Source: Hypsibius dujardini (lineage: Eukaryota > Tardigrada > Eutardigrada > Parachela > Hypsibiidae). From it: 22,100 nucleotides of DNA. The notes under the pieces were generated by a model. The model was given only the letters and a program-made list of their open reading frames with translations, searched no databases and was not told the DNA's origin. The position numbers and the translations under genes are program-made. This document shows, piece after piece, positions 1 to 9,890 of this stretch (the stretch's first letter is position 1; each line of letters begins with the position of its first letter). Location of the stretch: contig LRSR01012008.1 of the NCBI GenBank assembly GCA_001579985.1, positions 1 through 22,100 of the forward strand, read 5' to 3'.

Positions 1-854
1 GAGTTTTATCCCAGTGTTCTAAACGTTTACTGAAGTTCATTCCTTCACTGAACTGAACTGAACTGAAGTACTCATACAGCTGACTGGGGGAATCTTCCCC
101 GGTTTTGGGATTACGCCTATAGTTTTTTATCATTAGGCGCAGTTTCAGCCTTTAGAGAAACTGTGGTATGGAGGAGGTGTCCGTTAAATGTCGAACCGGA
201 GAAGGTTTCTCCGCCAGATAAAATTCGTATCAACGACGCCAATTACTGGTTCTTTGTGTTTTTCACATATTTTAAGCGTCACAGTATCGAGTAAGCCACC
301 AGAATACTGTGAATCTTCCCTCCTGGTTTATTTTTTGTACAAATATATTAACCCGAAAGCCGAAATCACGGATTGATCCGAATTTCCGTGGTGCCCGAAT
401 TACCGGCTTGATCCTCGTATGCGGTATGCGCAACCGGAAGTCGATGACGTCACTTTGTGGAACTCCACACTACGTTTGCAGGCAGACGTTTCCATTTCAG
501 AGCGTGGAGACTGGAATCGCCCTCTTTTCTCTTTCTCCACAAGTGGCAAGTCCACTTCCACGGCTCAAAACTCAGTGGAAGTAGACAGGCCGACAAAGAA
601 AAACTGTCTGGCATTTCGTCAACAGCCGTCTGCCTGTCTTTCTCTCGATCTCTGTCTGTGCGAGCCAGTTTGAGGTCGCTTTGAATCTTCCGATGCCCTT
701 TCCACTGTTTCATATTCTTGTCTGTCTTTAATGAATTTTTCTCAAAAAGCTGGGGGAATTCCACACTGGAAATGAATTCTTCAGCCCTGCATGCAGTTGT
801 GCTGTGATTTCACCCGCGAAATACCCTCTGCCTCAGTTCTTTCACCTCCCCAGC
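1..854. other. Region upstream of the receptor gene: 5' flank and probable 5' UTR
   Basis: I see no convincing coding exon here. The short open frames have neither domain features nor matching splice sites. There is a small CTGAA pentamer repeat at about 47-67, and the ETS/CRE motif pair at 433-452 is the best promoter candidate. The stretch from about 500 to 660 is rich in TCTG/TCTC pyrimidine runs on the plus strand. The receptor's 5' UTR must lie at the right end of this stretch, but the transcription start cannot be placed from sequence. Confidence 0.5.
433..452 (+). promoter_or_regulatory. Adjacent ETS-type and full CRE motifs
   Basis: ACCGGAAG (433-440, ETS core) is followed four bases later by the palindromic TGACGTCA (445-452, full CREB/ATF site). 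The pair lies about 400 bases upstream of the receptor start codon in a locally CpG-containing stretch. Full CRE palindromes and CCGGAAG motifs are common in core promoters of widely expressed animal genes, so a proximal promoter is a reasonable inference. No TATA box was recognised at a suitable distance. Confidence 0.4.
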
Positions 855-3800
855 ATGGCGTTCACCTCCGTGCTGCATTATTCCTTCACCAGCATTTTAG
901 TCTTATCCTTTTTCGACCTCTCCACAGCGATTAAGGCTGCTGGCACCGCGGGTAAGTGGACGGATGACTTATCAAGTTCAATTTTCATCCATCTTGCTAA
1001 TCAATCAATCAAGTGACTGCTGCGCTTTCTGACTTGTCAGTATATGTTACGGGGCATTGATTGATCTCTTGACGGGCTTGGCCGGTGCGAAATTGGATTA
1101 ATCAACCAACTTAGCCCTCTCTCATGCACTGGCTTTCGATGCATGTTTTGTTGTGTTTATGGATTTTTCAGTTTCGAAAGTCAGCTAATATTTAGGTAGT
1201 TACATTTATTTGGATTTGTCAGTTAAATTTAATTTAATTCATTTAGTTTGCTGATTTTCTCATTTGATTGATTTATTGACTTTTTCAGCTTGAATCAATC
1301 ATTCAATCAAGTGCCATGTCTACGCGTTATGTATTTTGCATGTCCCCCGGTATGTTAGAGTATTCCATTTCCAGTCCGTTCTATCGGACTGGCATTTCAT
1401 GTGGATTATTTCGTAGAATCCTCCTTGACCTTTACTTTAGTGAGTGCGTTTAGGAAGGAGGAAGTAATTTCAGCGATCGATAATTTTAATCAGCTTGTGA
1501 AACTGTCGTAGTCAGACAGTCAGTCCACCGGATGTTGTTCCTTTCTTCTTTCCATTCCCCTGTCATATTTCCCGAGAGGCTAGACAGGTTTTTCTAATTG
1601 TTAATATAACTAGCAGGAGGGATTGTGTATCATGCATCGCCATTGGGGCCCAGATAGAGAGAGAATTGGGAGCGCTGTTTGTTTTTAAGACTCAACGGTA
1701 ATATATAAATTATATATAATTTAGCTTTAATAATTTAACTTTTTTTTAATAATTTAACTTTTTTTAATTTACGAGAGAAAGCATTTACGCAAAACTTTAC
1801 TTGTATTCTTTGTCGAAGAGCAACTTGCAATCACCAAAGTGTGTTAGTACGAGTACAGTGAAGATTAAACAATATTCAGACAAATTATTAGGATTTCTCT
1901 TTCAGTTGATAAACATTTTCTGAAGTTACGAGAGATTGTATTCACACGAAAAAATATTTTGTGTAGAAGAGCAATTTACAAATCGCGCGACAGTTTTCGT
2001 CCATTTACCGTGGAACATTAATAAGAGTGAAGTGTAATAAATTAAACAACTGGAATTTTGGCTGATTGTTTTTTCTCTATTATTGCAGGTTTGACATGCT
2101 TCTGTGAGTCGTGTCTCAATCAGACCTGTTTCACCGACGGCGTCTGCATCACTCAGCTGGCACGTCAGGCCGACGGACGAATCCAACAATCGCATAGGTA
2201 AATGGGAATCACGCCCGTTTTAAAATTGAGAAACGAAAGCATAAATCTTCGGAGTCGTTTTGGAAGCTGATCGGAAGTTACGGAATGCTTTGAGATTCAA
2301 CAGCGCCTTTGTGTCGGAAGATTTTGTTTTCAATATCAACTGACTCTGAATTTCAGTTTTTATTTCAGTTTTTATCTAGGGAGATTATTTTTAGAAAAGT
2401 AAATTTAATACGTCGATTATGGTAGTCGGATATTTGGAAGGTGAAAAAGATGAATGAAATGTTACCTAAAACTGAAATTTGGTGTAAATTTAAATGCCTG
2501 AAATACTTGAGATTGACCTTCTGTGGTATGGTTTGATTGCTTGATTAACTCGCTGTATTACTGCTATTTTCTTTGGTCTCTTTACAGCTGCCTCGCCAAA
2601 CACCAGTTATTTCCGGAGGAAAACCCTCTCCTTTGCGTGCCTAACCTACGCCACCGAGAGACCAATGCCCTGGCCTGCTGTTCCGACTACAATTTCTGCA
2701 ATCGAGATGCTAATATCAGCTTGTGGGACATCCCACAAATTGCCGGTTGGTTCATTGTTTCTCTTCGCGATTCAAGGCTCGGTCTTAGGTTGTTATGATG
2801 CATTTTGCATTTCTGTTGTTGTAGATGCAACCGGTGTGGCAGTGGGAGGTCTGCAGGGTCTGCACCTGTATCTGGTGATTGGGGTTTCCGTCGTTGTGGG
2901 GCTGCTGGTGATCGGTCTGATCAGTGCGGTGTGGTACTTTCGGAGACGGCATGAGCTGATGCTCAAGTCCAACAGCATGAAAGATGAAGCGGTGCGTTTG
3001 TTGGAGGAAGCCCGATTGGAGAATCATCTGAGTCTGCTCGGGGAATACACTACGTCCGGTTCTGGATCCGGTTAGTATTCCCTTCCTTGATAGTGCTTAC
3101 TTGCCTGTTCTGTCTCCTGCCTGCCTGGCTGCCTGCCTATCTTTGTCTTTGTGCCTATTTCAGTATGACTGTCTGACCCCCTGATTCTATTTGCTCATTT
3201 GCATGGCAGCCCACTTGCTTCGTCTATCCATCTTAGTGTCTGATTGGAGTGTGGGTCTCCCCTCTTTCTCGACTTGCCTGCGCATCTTCTCTCTGCACAG
3301 ACTTGTGTTTCCTACATTCTTGCCTATTTGTTTGTCTGTCTTAATATGCTTTTTTTCTTGCCTAATTATACGTCGTTCTGTCTGTATTGAATGGATCGTT
3401 GTAGTTGTGGCTCATTTTCCCTTTGTCTCCTTAGGATGTCCTCTGTTAATTCAGCGCACCATTGCACGGCAAGTGACCTTGGTGAATATTATCGGGAAGG
3501 GCCGGTACGGGGAAGTCTACCTCGGACGGTGGCACGGTGAGAATGTCGCTGTTAAGATGTTCTCCACTCGCGACGAGGACTCGTGGAAACGGGAGGTAGA
3601 GATCTACCAAACTGTTATGCTGCGGCATGAGAACCTCCTCGGATTCATTGCCGCCGATAACAAGGGTAACAAAAAGTGACTTGTCTGATGCAATGGGCCT
3701 CAGGGGCTCTCGGTTGACTGCATGATCAGTTGGTGTGATTCTCACCTTTTTTCTTCTCTTCTACAGACAACGGTTTGACTACCCAGCTATGGTTGATTAC

Positions 3801-5130
3801 CGACTATCACGAGCTGGGATCGCTCTTCGACTTCCTCACCTCAACGAGCATTGATGTCCCGGCCATGTTACGGCTCGTTTTCTCATTGGCGAATGGCTTG
3901 GCTCATTTGCACATGGACATTCTTGGAACTTCGGATAGAAGTGAGGCTCGAGACACTATGTGTATCGAAGTGTCTATCAGTCTCTTTGCTACTGCCTGTC
4001 GGATTTGGTATCTGTCTTCGTTGTTTATTTGTCTGGCTGCCTTCGTCTGTATGTCTGTATGTCTCTCTGTCTGCCTTGTCTATACGGTTGACAGGGTGGC
4101 TGCTAGTCTGCATGCGTGCCTTCCCTTCTGCTTGTTTGGTAGTCTACCCATCCGTCTGCCGATGTGTCCTGACCAGCTTTTATACGTGCCCCTAATTTTT
4201 TGCGGCCTTTAAGGCTCTCTGTCCGTTTGTATGTCTAATTCTTGTTGTTTATACTCGTACTGTATGTTCTTTGCCTATGTCATTTATTTTCTTCATGCCT
4301 GTCTGTCTTCGAAGTTGTCTATTCCTTTTGTGACGCTCTTGTTTTATTTGCCTTAACCGGGATGGTCCTGTTTCAGGCAAACCTGCTATTGCGCATCGCG
4401 ATCTCAAATCGAAGAATGTTCTAGTCAAGCGAAATGGCCAGTGTGTGATTGCCGATTTGGGTCTGGCGGTGCGGTACGAAGGCAAGACGGGTATCTTGGA
4501 TATCCCGGCTAATGAGAAGTTCGGCACGATCCGCTACCTTGCCCCCGAAGTTCTCGATGGCAATCTCAACTTGAAGAATTTCGAGTCTCTCAAAGCGGTC
4601 GACATCTACGCTCTCGCGCTGGTCATGTGGGAGATCTGCCATCGTTGTCAGTTTTACGGTATTGGAATTTTTAAATTCTCATGAAGAAATACCAAGACTG
4701 CGTACTGGATCCGGGTAATTGGATGGTAATTGGGTTGTCTTTGGGGCTGCATTGCAGGTTCGGCGGAAGACTTTGAGCTGCCGTATGCGCACGACGTGCC
4801 GTCAGAACCGGATATGGGGCAAATGAGGGAAGCTGTGTGCGTTCAGAAGAAGCGACCTACTCTGCCTAACCGGTGGAGCTCTCGCGAGGTATAAAGGGAA
4901 CTCATAAAATTCCTCGAACATTAATAGAGACAGGCAGGCAGGTCTGATACCACACAGACAACGAAAGAAAGTAATGGACGGATTGAAACACAGATTAACA
5001 GAATTTCTTGAGTTGATAAACAGTAATCTGGTGCAAGACTAGGAAAACAGGCGCTGGCAGACTAGCACGTGAACTGGCTGGCATACAGACGAACGAACTA
5101 ACAGGCAGACGAACGAACTGGCAGGCAGGC

Positions 5131-5186
<56 letters not shown>

Positions 5187-5633
5187 AACAGGCGGTTAAG
5201 CAGGAAAACAGACTGGCAGACAGTGTGTCAGACATCCAGACAAAGGACAGATAGACAGACAGACAGAAAGGCAGACAGAAAGGCAGACAGAAAGGCAGAC
5301 AGAAAGGCAGGCAGGTATGCAGTCTCCCATTCTAGCGCGCAGACATTTAGACACTATTAGAATCCGAAATAGGACAAGAAATATTCCATGTAGACTGCCA
5401 CGATACTTAGCAGATGCCTGCAATGAATCAGGGTAGCGGTACTGTGATGTGTCTGATTCTGACCTGACCTTCTCCATATCTAATTTTGGCTTCCGTTTCC
5501 CTTCTAGCCCATGATCACCATGACACGGTTAATGCGCGAATGCTGGTATAGCAGCTCTCAAGCCCGGCTGACTGCCCTCCGGGTGAGGAAAACCATTGCC
5601 ACCCTGATGGCCACCGCGGATGTCAAACTTTAA
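855..5633 (+). CDS. TGF-beta/activin type I receptor Ser/Thr kinase (ALK4/5/7 class), nine exons
   Basis: Single-pass receptor that, after ligand-bound type II receptor phosphorylates its GS box, phosphorylates R-Smads. Exons: 855-951, 2089-2197, 2588-2745, 2825-3070, 3435-3665, 3767-3940, 4377-4658, 4758-4888, 5508-5633. All introns are GT-AG and the joined frame is 1554 nt (517 residues), against about 503 in human ALK5. Visible parts: signal peptide 1-28; Cys-rich ectodomain with a TCxCxxC start and the closing CCSDYNFCN box; transmembrane helix about 134-160; GS box TTSGSGSG (197-204) then [11 protein letters not shown]; glycine loop GKGRYGEV (224-231); Lys244; alpha-C Glu257; HRDLKSKN (345-352); DLG (365-367); APE (394-396). 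All catalytic residues are present. The L45 loop ADNKDNG (278-283) matches the Smad2/3-activating ALK4/5/7 group, not the BMP type. The Met at 855 gives a clean signal peptide; an in-frame Met at 804 would add 17 residues. The only choice in splicing is the end of exon 6, where GTGAGG fits phase. Confidence 0.95.
952..2088 (+). other. Receptor intron 1
   Basis: This intron of about 1.1 kb runs from GTAAGT to TTGCAG and separates the signal peptide from the ectodomain. It is AT-rich, with scattered TGAT/ATCA tetramer runs (about 1000-1014, 1050-1060, 1262-1276, 1294-1312) and A/T homopolymer-like tracts at about 1700-1770. I see no coding exon in it; the open frame on the minus strand at 1926-2195 is an overlap shadow of exon 2. 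Confidence 0.8.
2198..2587 (+). other. Receptor intron 2
   Basis: A 390-bp AT-rich intron from GTAAAT to TTACAG, splitting the ectodomain in phase 2 (the AG of a Ser codon is completed by C). I see nothing else recognisable in it. Confidence 0.8.
3071..3434 (+). repeat. Receptor intron 4 with degenerate TCTG/CCTG repeats
   Basis: The intron (GTTAGT to CTTAG) interrupts the GS box after the second Gly-Ser pair in phase 1. Most of it is degenerate pyrimidine-rich tetramer repeat (CTGC, CTGT, TCTG) on the coding strand. This leaves several spurious open frames with Cys/Leu/Ser-rich translations, which are not coding. Confidence 0.7.
3941..4376 (+). repeat. Receptor intron 6 with degenerate TCTG repeats
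   Basis: The intron (GTGAGG to TTTCAG) lies just before the catalytic loop exon. From about 3970 to 4310 it is a decayed TCTG/TCTA/CCTG tract on the coding strand. Open frames through it in all three plus frames are repeat artefacts. Confidence 0.7.
4889..5507 (+). repeat. Receptor intron 8 with CAGA tetramer and 12-bp tandem repeats
   Basis: The intron runs from GTATAA to TTCTAG. It holds a near-perfect CAGA microsatellite of about 13 units (5129-5183), flanked by decayed CAGG/CGAA tetramers from about 4930. A separate tandem array of a 12-bp unit, AGGCAGACAGAA, has about four copies at about 5260-5312. Unlike introns 4 and 6, the purine-rich strand is the coding strand here. The minus-strand open frame at 5196-5477 translates this repeat and is not a gene. 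Confidence 0.85.
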
Positions 5634-6000
5634 GCCCCCGTGCTTCCGGTTGCGGAGACGCGACTAGTGCTGTTGTGGGTGTGTCTGTGTATTCAGGCGG
5701 TCCGATACATACTTCAACGAGCTGACATTGGCAAGAGTCGATCCGGAATTACGCGGATTCCCCCGGTCCGTGTGTGTGTGGGTGGGAGGAATAAGGCCAC
5801 CAGCACCACCTGATGCGGATCGGACGGGAACAGAGGACTTCCTCGACCGGGGACAGCTGGCGCCATCGGTTTCTATCTACTTTTTTGTTTTGCTTTTCCC
5901 CGATTAATTTCTGTTCGGTTTTTTTAATATAAATGTTCTTATTTTACACATTCTAGTTAGCCTTTTGACCTTGCCGTTGTATCGTTGTGTCTGCTGTAGG
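5634..6000 (+). terminator. Receptor 3' UTR and probable polyadenylation region
   Basis: No canonical AATAAA follows the receptor stop codon. The best candidate signal is AATATA at 5926-5931, followed about 45-70 bases later by a GT-rich stretch (about 5973-5998) resembling a downstream GU-rich element. That would give a 3' UTR of about 300 bases. The signal variant is weak, so the end is approximate. Confidence 0.4.
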
Positions 6001-6922
6001 AGTTGGCTTCACGTTTTAGTTATAGTCGTCTGGGCTTTCACGGTCTCTAAACATGTATACACGCCCTCTCTGCTGTCCGCAGTGTGATCTTGACCTTCGG
6101 AAGAGGCTGGTGGTGCTGATCACTTGATCGAGTTTGTGACGGATGATGATAAAACAGTTTCTGCGGGTTCGTGGAAGGTAGTAAAATGTATTTATAGCGC
6201 GATATTCACGGTCGTCATCAGGTAAAATCAGCAGGTCCACAAAGAAAATTTTTGATTGGCCTGCTTAGACACAAGAGGCGTAGATGGAATATATTGACCA
6301 ATCAAATCCGTGCTCCACTTAATGGCCTCGCCTTATTTGGCGACGGATGTATGCTGGGCGCACGGTTTGCCGGCGTGCACGCCCACGAGCTTTCACTCGG
6401 GTGGAAGTGGAAGTGGACAAATCCACAAAAATTTGCTGTGCCTTCCCGGTCCCGGATTCTCAGTTTTTCAAATAATTTCTCAAGGGTGGCGTAAAACTTA
6501 ATATCTAAATGATGTGTTAAGTCTTATTATTGAGAAGCTTGGGGAGAAAGAAAACAGGGATACGGTTTCTCCAGTGCTAAAACTTGAATTCCATTTGGGT
6601 TCCCAAGTGGAATTGGAAGAGGACTTTGCACTCACAGAAAAGCCTGAAATTACACCTTGGATTTTCCCACATTTTGCTTCCTTCCTCGCGGCGGGTTTGT
6701 TGTTTTCGCAACAGCATCAGCCAAACATCAACAGCTTCATCCTGAGTGTTGCAAAACTTCACCCTGTCCGCTGCCGGAAGAGGATTTTTGTCAAAGTTGG
6801 AAGACATTTTGCGATATTTTGTTTCGCCCCCGTTTGTTCTAATCATTGCGTAATCGCATTGTTGTGTGAAAGCAGCTGGGAATCGACATTTTTCAGTCAT
6901 GTTTTATTCGAGGACCCTGATG
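6001..6922. promoter_or_regulatory. Intergenic region with two CCAAT boxes
   Basis: ATTGG (a reverse CCAAT) at about 6255-6259 and CCAAT at about 6298-6302 lie 40 bases apart, followed by a GC-richer stretch up to about 6440. This looks like a promoter for a plus-strand transcript ending its first exon at 6946, the candidate gene below. Several open frames of 60-149 codons overlap one another on both strands, and none shows a recognisable domain. Some of this interval may be 5' UTR. Confidence 0.3.
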
Positions 6923-8530
6923 ATGGCCTTCAGAATGCGAACGAAGGTAAGTGGGTGGGATAGGGATTCTGAAAGGGCGAACGGCGGCTTTTAATGGGAT
7001 TATCACTTATTTGCGTGGTTGATTTATTGATTAGCAGTGTTTGGGCTTTCATTTGTTCAATGATTTTTCGTTGGGCTGTTCTTTATTTTGTTTGACTGTT
7101 TTGAATTTATTGAATAAAAATGAATGATGTTACACTCGAATAGTGCGCACGAGCTGCATGCAAGTAACAATAACAAAAGAAGGAAAACTTGAGAAACTGG
7201 GAGACAGTAAGCAGTAAGCCCAGGAATGATTGATTGATTGGCTTGATTAACATCACATTCTTCTCATTTCTGTAAAATTGAGTGCGAGATTGATTGATTA
7301 GATGCTGTCTAAAAATTATTTTTCTGGGAAACAGAATATATTTGCTCCACTGGAGTACGATCCTTAAGTTTTATTTATTACACTGTAACATTTTTTGAGC
7401 TCGCTTTTACACTTAGACCTAATTTAAATAGAACGCAGCATGGTGGATTTTGATTTTCCATTTAATTGAAGAAGTTTGAGTGCTACTAGTATTAAACTGT
7501 TTAAAACCTAATTTTAATTTAAAACGTGGTTAAAGTTCTTCCTAGTTGCAGTTTAATTAAAACTCAATATCCTTTACTTTATTTTCATCGCTACTTATGA
7601 ACTGTTTGATTTTGTTGTTGAGATGTGGGTAATAATTTGATATGCATCCTGTGTATAAATCTATATGTATAATATTTTATTGATCTAAAACAAATGATAT
7701 ATAAAATAAAATTGCGTTCGGCTTAGGATTCGGATTCGTGAATTTATATTATTTAATTAATTAATTAATCAAACATTTTTTGTGATTTGGAATATAACCG
7801 AATCAATCCTAAATGAATCATGAGCAAGCTGATATTGATTTTATATATAATTAGTGATGCTCAAATCTATTACGTATTCGGCATCTGATAATGATTGCTT
7901 GATTGAATAATCAAACGCCGCAAGCAGATTTCGCTGCCTTGATTGATGTATTGATGCGTCTACCTTTTGTGTTTTTCAACCTGCACTCTACATTGTGTTG
8001 TTTAAATTGAACGTGATTAAAGTTTAAAAAAATATTGCATTAATTTAAATCGACCGACAAATTTTATTTAAATAAAAAAAAACCTTTTTTATTTTAAAGA
8101 AGCCACATTTTTAGCATTTAAAATAAGAATAAATAATAAAAATGTTCTAATATTTACCAAGTAAATTTTGTGATTTTGCATGAAAATATGCTTTTGAAGA
8201 TAAATGCATATTTCTGTGACTTTTTAAATAAAATAAGAATAAATTTAAAATAAAACGCCGATTTTTAAGTCATTTAAAATACTTCTAAATACATCTAAAG
8301 AACACTAAATCTGCCGTTACAAAATAGTTGCATGATTGTTTGATTGTCTCCAGATACCATCACCTGATCAGGCACTCAACGGGCCACGGAATTTCGAGCG
8401 ACTGTGGATGCCGTCCGCGGCCATGCTCCTCACCATCGCCGGCGTGGGCCTGTCAACCTTCTCTGTCCACCAGATGAGCGCCACCTGCTGTCCACCTTCA
8501 TTCGCCTTGACCAAACGGGTGACGGAGTAA
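6923..8530 (+). other. Candidate two-exon small gene, unrecognised
   Basis: Seen: a strong donor (GAAG followed by GTAAGTGG, cut after 6946), a long AT-rich interval with TGAT runs, then an acceptor after a T-rich run (TGTCTCCAG, exon from 8354) opening into an abruptly GC-rich island (8354-8640). Joining from the Met at 6923 in phase 0 gives about 66 residues ending at 8530, with a hydrophobic stretch in the middle and no known domain. A different frame of the same island (about 8370-8595) is open longer and contains an EF-hand-like run, LDQTGDGVI, but it lacks the acidic residue at loop position 12. The reading frame is therefore undecided, and this could equally be a non-coding transcript or a decayed gene. 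Confidence 0.25.
6947..8353. other. AT-rich non-coding interval (possible intron)
   Basis: A very AT-rich stretch with many TGAT/ATCA runs (about 7021-7034, 7227-7243, 7286-7301, 7895-7955) and TTTAAAT-type tracts at 7980-8300. There is no open frame over 60 codons. If the candidate gene above is real, this is its intron. Confidence 0.6.
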
Positions 8531-9850
8531 TTCTCCGGCAAGCAAAACAATGTCGGAAGGCGTCTTCCTCGTTGGCCCGTCCAATTTGTGTCTGAAACCT
8601 CGAAGATGTCGGAAACTTGGTCGTCCAATTATATGCCAAATTGTCTCCCCCCGCCCCCTTGGGTGTGAAGTGAATGATGGTTACGTGACTGGCTTGTTTA
8701 ATTATTCTACCTCTGTTCTTTCCGGGCCGCTTTTTATTTATTATTATATTTTGAATTGATTAGCAGAAGGAAAGAAGCTCGGCTTGGTGCAGCCGTCTTC
8801 TTCGTTTCTGGCGTTTGACATGAAGGTTTGAGACAAGGAAGTGGTGTCTGTCTCTGTTTGGTTCCTCCTTTTTGCTGCTGTGGTTTTTGAGTATTAGCGC
8901 TTCGGTCGGTAGTGATAATTATGTTGGTGTTTCAACGTTGGCGTTTGCAAAGAGGTTGTGTGACTGACTCTTTTGTGTGTGATTGACGCATGGACGTACG
9001 ATATGAAAATGAAATACTAATTTTTTGTGGTGGGACGTTCGTAATGACGCACCCCGGAAGGGGGGGGGGGTTTCACCTTTGATTAATCGACCGGAATTTT
9101 TCTTTTTCGGTCTGCCGAGATTTTGAGGCTTCGAGGCTACGTTTGGTCGAGATCGAGATTTCTATTTTTAATTACCTACTGTGCAGGGTATGGAGTGATT
9201 CTGGCTTTTTAGAAGCCTCAGACTGAGACTCTCAGTACGCGCCTCTTTATTCAAGTCTGTCTGTCTGTGTCTCTGTCTTCTGGTCCATAGTTATCGCCTA
9301 TCTATCTATCCATCTATCTACCTACGTACCCATATGTCTGTCTGCCTCCCTGTTAATCTGTCTATCTGTCGATCTGCCGATCTGCCTGTCTATCCATCCG
9401 TCTATCTATATTTCTATGTCTGTCTGTCGGCCTGATTGCATGCCTGCCTGCCTGTCCGGTTTTCGAGTCCTCCTATCTGGATGCCTATGTGATAAAAACT
9501 AAATTTAGATGTCTGTCGGGATTACTCCTATCATACGGACCGGTTTTCCCTCTGGCTCATTGTGGGGACTCTGGGACCCGTTGTTTTCCCCTGTTTTATG
9601 TGCTTGTGCTTCCTCATCTTCTTCCATATCCGTGTCTCTGTTAATCCGCTTATTTGGATCCATCTGCTGACTGTACAAGTATATACCATTGTGCCTATAA
9701 CAAACAGGAACTTTACGAACATTTGCAGAATTTTTTCTCTATAGTATTCCTCGTAAATGTGAAGAATCTCGCGCCACATGTCACGAACTGGATCAGTGAA
9801 TATTCGAATGGTTAAATTTTATTCTACAAGTTAGTAATTACGAATTTATC
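8531..9850. repeat. Intergenic stretch with TCTG/TCTA tetramer tract
   Basis: No gene was found. An 11-base G homopolymer lies at 9060-9070. From about 9255 to 9475 there is a decayed TCTG/TCTA/CCTG/TCCA tetramer tract on the plus strand. The rest is AT-rich and unremarkable. Open frames at 9531-9779 (minus) and 9562-9744 (plus) overlap each other and have no recognisable features. Confidence 0.6.
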
Positions 9851-9856
9851 TTTATT
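9851..9856 (-). terminator. Polyadenylation signal of the esterase gene
   Basis: TTTATT on the plus strand reads AATAAA on the minus strand, 35 bases past the esterase stop codon. Two further copies exist, one overlapping the region just after the stop (9883-9888) and one at 9818-9823. The exact site used is uncertain. Confidence 0.55.
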
Positions 9857-9890
9857 TCTTTTTTTTTTTACCAAGGAGGTGATTTATTAT

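Noticed and set aside
2665-2824. Reading through from exon 3 to the transmembrane exon without an intron
   Set aside because: The open frame before 2825 is out of frame with exon 3. A GT-AG intron (2746-2824) joins the CCxxxxxCN box to the transmembrane exon in the right phase, as in the family.
5129-5183. The CAGA array as a CRISPR or other regular array
   Set aside because: It is a simple 4-bp microsatellite without spacers, inside an intron of an animal gene.
6514-6963. A plus-strand open frame of 149 codons
   Set aside because: No domain features, several overlapping frames on both strands, and its phase at the 6946 donor leads to an immediate stop in the candidate next exon. It may be a 5' UTR.
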